The notes beneath the pieces are model-generated. The model made no database searches. It was not told where the DNA came from and saw only the letters and a list, made by a program, of their open reading frames with translations. A program made the translations under genes and the position numbers. Positions 32,610 to 36,012 of a DNA stretch of 36,012 nucleotides are shown here, piece by piece; the first letter of the stretch is position 1, and the number at the start of each line of letters is the position of its first letter. The DNA is from Legionella feeleii. Its GTDB lineage: Bacteria; Pseudomonadota; Gammaproteobacteria; Legionellales; Legionellaceae. The DNA lies in the NCBI RefSeq assembly GCF_001467625.1, contig NZ_LNYB01000082.1, positions 88,771 through 124,782 of the forward strand, in the 5' to 3' direction.

Positions 32610-35600
32610 TTATCTACCAAATATTTCGGGGCCTTTGTCTTGATTCTCCCTTAACTCATCCATTGTTTGCTTAAAGGTACTCTTATAAGCAGAACTAATA
32701 GACGTCGCGAGTTTGTCTGCCTTTTCCAAGGTTTTTTGATGAATGACTCTTTCTGCACAAGCTTCTTTAATGCCTTTAAGCAAATTATCCACATAGCCCT
32801 TGTGAGGCTTGAAAAGCGCCTCCTGATAGGAGCTACTGCTATAACCATAGAATGTACCGAGTTCATTGGCTGGCTTGAACGTTGGGCTTATCACATTAAT
32901 TGCTTTATGATTAAATTGCATGGACGGTATCTCACTACCCAGTGTCATCAAGGCTGTCCATATATAACCCATTTCTTTTTCTTCAAAGCCACGCAATATA
33001 ACTTGGTTACTGGCTGTAGGCGGCTCACTGAAGGCACTTAATAGGGTCACTGCACAAGCGAAAGCAAAATGTATTCTATCTTCAACCAGCTGAGGATCAT
33101 CTTCCGGGACTCCATGAGGAGCCTCAGGAAATTTAGTTATGGTCAACTTAAGATCAGATAGATACTCGCTTGCATTGGCAAGACTGGTACGATAACTCGA
33201 TGCTCTCTCTTCAATATAAGATCCAGAATATCGACCGGTGCGTGCCGCATCGGGATTAATAGTATGTTCTCTAAAATGCCCTGCTTTAAAGGCATCACCA
33301 GCCGCATATCGGGCTTGGTGAGCCCCCAAGCCTAAGGTCGTCGATCTGGCACTGACTGTTGTGGCACTCGATGTATAGCCCGCTCTAAAATGGGCAGCCC
33401 TTTCGTCCATCGGGTGATCTGTAGCAGCACTCTTGAAAGGAAAGACCTCAAGAGCGCCCTCATCTGTTTTTGCCCGGCGAATGGTTTCTAATATGCCGTC
33501 CTTCGACACCGGATCGACCGCTCTCGGATCACCGTACAATTGCGTATATACTGGTTTATAGAGCGCCAATTCCGTTTCTACTTTTCTCAAATAGGTAGTT
33601 AAGAGAGCCTTACGGTCTTGAAGTGCCTTCTTCTGCGGTTCAGTGAATCCATCCATATTAACCGGAATGCTGTTTATTTGCTCAAATAATTCATTACGAA
33701 GTGGAACCAGATAATCCACAATCACTTTACAAGTGGTTGCCAACTCAGTGAAATGAGCTTCCATTGCTATTGCATTTTTCTTGGCGGCGCCCCGGAAAGC
33801 AGGGCTAAACCAATGCATAGGATTCATAGCCCCTAATTGGCGTAATTCACTACGAACCTTGTCATCAACGGTACCAATCGCACCTACACGTCTATTGATA
33901 CCGGTTAATGTAGTTCTATCAGCCGCTAACGTTGCGGCGTATCGACCGGGATCTGAATAAGCATCGCGCTTTTCATTACGCTCATCACGAAGAGCAACGA
34001 TCCGCCTGCTCGCCGCTTCACGAACCCGCAGATAGGCATCATCTTGCACTAAAGCCTGAATATTCCGTAGATTAAGCTCATCAACTTGATGCCAGTTGTG
34101 ATTTAATGCTGCATTGCTATTAGCGGTGGAAATCTCAGTTAGCAGCTCCTTATCCTTACTGACAGCTATTTCTCGTTGCAAAGCATGAATAGCCTTTTCC
34201 TGCGCGATGATCCTTGGATCAGGTTCGTCTGGACGACGATGCCTTGCAGCATCTAAAACAAGTAAACGTGCCCTTGCCAAATCAGCAAATTGAGTATGAG
34301 CATCGTCTTTAATCAGCGCTCGTAAATGCTCTGCATTCCCTTTACGAAACATTCTAAAAGTTACTTCTAAAAACTCATTTGTTCTAGCTTCCCCGCTAAC
34401 AGCTTCCAAAAATCGTGCATCGTCGCATCCATTAATGAAATCGGTTAGGGCAACAATAGCGGCTTGGTTAGCATCCAAGCGAGCTTGAGCTCTGGCTTTA
34501 ATGTCCCGAAAAGCATCTACACTAGTCAAAGCAGCCACATGCCCGGCATTTAAATCACCCAATCCATCATTTGCCACAACAGCAGCTACTCGAGTTAATA
34601 ACTCGACATCGTGACTACCATTAACTTCGGCTATCAGGGCTGCCTTTGCTTCCAGTTCCAAAGCACCTAAACGAGCTATTGCCTCGTCCCTGATTCCTTC
34701 AAAAGCAGTAGGTCCATGCAAAGCGTTTACAGAGTCATCAAAACCACGCCCTAATAAGGCAGCGTTACGATCTGCGGCAGCTACCGCGCGTAAAACCACC
34801 AAATCCCTACTACCTCGGATTGTGCCTTTTAAAGTATTCGTTGCTTCTAAGCTTAGAGCGACCAATCGAGCTCCGGCTTCATCTCTAATTCCTTCATAAG
34901 CAGTAGCACCTCGCAAAAATCCTACATGCTCATTAAAGCCAACCCCTACCCGCAAGTCACCATTGCCTGCAGCAGCAGCAATCGCACGCAAAGCGGCCAA
35001 ATCTCTGCTATCCCGGATTGTGGCTTTTAATGCATTACTTGCTTGTTGACTTAGAGCTGTCAGACGTTCATCGGCAGCTGTTTGAATTTGTGCTTGCCAT
35101 ACAATGACTCCAATCGCACGAACAGAAGCGACTTGCTCAACATGGGCACCATCATTCCACCCGATATCATCCAAATTTAAACCAGCTGGATTATTAGCAC
35201 TATAGATAGCAGTTAATAAAGCTACATTATCACTCTCTTTAATAAGAGGTTTGAGCACAAGTAGTGCTTTTTGCTCGGCAACTTCGGCTAATTGACGAAC
35301 TAATTGCTCAATTTCGGCTTGTTTTAGTAGAGCACTCTGTCTTTCTCTGGCTTCAGCTTCGCGTGCACGTAATATTTCTTGTTCTCTCTCTCGGGCAACG
35401 GCTTCAAGTTCGCTTATCTTATCTGAAAGTTTATTATTCGCACCATCAAGCTCATCAACCTGCTGTTGTAACAAGCGGTTGCTGGCTTCTGCTTGCTCTA
35501 ATGTTTTGGCCGTACTTGACGCTAATTGCTCAGCTTTGACCAGTGCAATCTGTTGCTCTGATAATTGGCCGCGTAACTCTTCCTGCGCTTCATGGTTTAA

Positions 35601-36012
35601 GCGACCACTCTCTTCCAATTGATGCGTTAACTCCTTAGCCTGAGAAGTTAAACTGGACACATCCTCTTTCAAACCATCAATCGTCGTTTGACGCGTCCTT
35701 AGCTCTTCTTCATGACGCTCAATCGTTGAACTTAAATCGCTTACCCGATCCTCTGAAACCTTTAACTGACTTTGCAAGCCACTAAGCGCTTTCTCATGAT
35801 TGATACGCGCTGTTTCAAGCTCTCGCTGCAACTCACCTGTAAGGTCTTCTCCTCGTTTAATGCGCTCTTCTAACGATTTAACCTGCTTCACATGAGCCTG
35901 CGCCGATGCGTCGATCTCTTTCTCTAAGCGACTTGACTTCTCAACCTCAGATTGCAAGGCTAGCTTGGTACTTGATACTTCAGCCACCGCGGATTCCGCC
36001 CGCAGCGTCTCT
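32610..36012 (-). CDS. Long coiled-coil repeat protein, effector candidate (5' end outside window)
   Basis: At least 1133 residues; the frame stays open to the right edge, so the true start is outside (a GTG at 35987 is only internal). Residues below are counted from that GTG. 1-240: continuous charged heptads (Leu/Glu/Gln/Lys-rich coiled coil). 245-669: about six repeats of 63-73 residues (245-316, 317-382, 383-447, 448-510, 511-583, 599-669), pattern L..xI..S.DL..LR.IA........L...HV..L....AYEGIRDEA..RL.AL. 670-1125: a mixed domain without recognised motifs, with a Ser/Thr/Arg-rich stretch near 865-935. No signal peptide or membrane helix is seen in this part. Long soluble coiled-coil proteins of this type in Legionella are often Dot/Icm substrates; that is inference. 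A strong terminator follows. Confidence 0.85.
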   Translation of the reverse strand, partial: ETLRAESAVAEVSSTKLALQSEVEKSSRLEKEIDASAQAHVKQVKSLEERIKRGEDLTGELQRELETARINHEKALSGLQSQLKVSEDRVSDLSSTIERHEEELRTRQTTIDGLKEDVSSLTSQAKELTHQLEESGRLNHEAQEELRGQLSEQQIALVKAEQLASSTAKTLEQAEASNRLLQQQVDELDGANNKLSDKISELEAVAREREQEILRAREAEARERQSALLKQAEIEQLVRQLAEVAEQKALLVLKPLIKESDNVALLTAIYSANNPAGLNLDDIGWNDGAHVEQVASVRAIGVIVWQAQIQTAADERLTALSQQASNALKATIRDSRDLAALRAIAAAAGNGDLRVGVGFNEHVGFLRGATAYEGIRDEAGARLVALSLEATNTLKGTIRGSRDLVVLRAVAAADRNAALLGRGFDDSVNALHGPTAFEGIRDEAIARLGALELEAKAALIAEVNGSHDVELLTRVAAVVANDGLGDLNAGHVAALTSVDAFRDIKARAQARLDANQAAIVALTDFINGCDDARFLEAVSGEARTNEFLEVTFRMFRKGNAEHLRALIKDDAHTQFADLARARLLVLDAARHRRPDEPDPRIIAQEKAIHALQREIAVSKDKELLTEISTANSNAALNHNWHQVDELNLRNIQALVQDDAYLRVREAASRRIVALRDERNEKRDAYSDPGRYAATLAADRTTLTGINRRVGAIGTVDDKVRSELRQLGAMNPMHWFSPAFRGAAKKNAIAMEAHFTELATTCKVIVDYLVPLRNELFEQINSIPVNMDGFTEPQKKALQDRKALLTTYLRKVETELALYKPVYTQLYGDPRAVDPVSKDGILETIRRAKTDEGALEVFPFKSAATDHPMDERAAHFRAGYTSSATTVSARSTTLGLGAHQARYAAGDAFKAGHFREHTINPDAARTGRYSGSYIEERASSYRTSLANASEYLSDLKLTITKFPEAPHGVPEDDPQLVEDRIHFAFACAVTLLSAFSEPPTASNQVILRGFEEKEMGYIWTALMTLGSEIPSMQFNHKAINVISPTFKPANELGTFYGYSSSSYQEALFKPHKGYVDNLLKGIKEACAERVIHQKTLEKADKLATSISSAYKSTFKQTMDELRENQDKGPEIFGR

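Noticed and set aside
32667-33041. Plus-strand ORF of 124 codons
   Set aside because: Antisense shadow of the long coiled-coil gene.
35985-35987. GTG as the real start of the long coiled-coil gene
   Set aside because: The frame continues open to the window edge with coiled-coil-like residues (ETLRAESA) and there is no ribosome binding site before the GTG.

Overview
The window looks like a chromosomal segment of a low-to-moderate GC gammaproteobacterium, most likely Legionella or a close relative in the Legionellales. This is inferred from the A+T-rich intergenic DNA, the gammaproteobacterial gene orders (yqgE-ruvX-pyrB; SURF1-ctaA-cyoE-SCO), a large coiled-coil repeat protein and a multi-membrane orphan protein of the kind common among Dot/Icm effector candidates, and many short dispersed inverted-repeat elements. 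No rRNA, tRNA, transposase gene or CRISPR array was seen.

Layout. 1-545: four tandem copies of a ~137-bp repeat (family A). 551-9812: SDR oxidoreductase (-), cold-shock protein (+), the yqgE-ruvX-pyrB run (-), a membrane adenylate cyclase (-), a YjjG-like HAD nucleotidase, an isochorismatase-fold hydrolase, an orphan membrane protein, a tiny two-helix membrane protein and a CBS-pair protein (all -). 10200-17493: a membrane-anchored glutamate-synthase-like FMN/Fe-S protein (+), a HIT protein, the glutathione-dependent formaldehyde pathway (fghA, adhC) with a divergent LysR regulator, a second cold-shock gene, hemH and a small HTH protein. 17536-19463: an aspartoacylase-family hydrolase overlapping rimK. 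19806-24059: cytochrome oxidase assembly genes SCO, cyoE, ctaA, a CXXXC thioredoxin-fold protein and SURF1 (all -), with a divergent DUF2909 gene; no oxidase subunit gene is present. 24268-26888: a GST and umuDC. 27053-30783: a bufferin-type RiPP metallophore cluster (cysteine-rich precursor, MNIO/DUF692 maturase, DUF2063 partner) followed by a CcdA-TlpA-like fused thiol reductase. 30873-32483: BON lipoprotein, cbpM and cbpA. 32610-36012: the 3' part of a long coiled-coil protein with about six ~65-75-residue repeats, running off the right edge.

How it fits together. Copper and thiol chemistry recurs: the oxidase assembly genes need periplasmic copper delivery, the bufferin cluster should make a periplasmic copper-binding peptide, and the CcdA-TlpA-like protein could supply reducing power there. 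The formaldehyde genes act with glutathione. The umuD product carries a basic N-terminal extension, and a perfect 22-bp palindrome touches its start, which suggests self-regulation without a classical LexA box.

Two dispersed element families run through the intergenic space. Family A has copies at 2-545, 12226-12382 and 23683-23822 and short hairpin derivatives at 11736-11795 and 29025-29071. Family B has copies at 24064-24161 and 19546-19642, a hairpin derivative at 17092-17130, and an end lying inside the 3' tail of ctaA. Both families seem to collapse into simple hairpins at gene ends, where they may serve as terminators.
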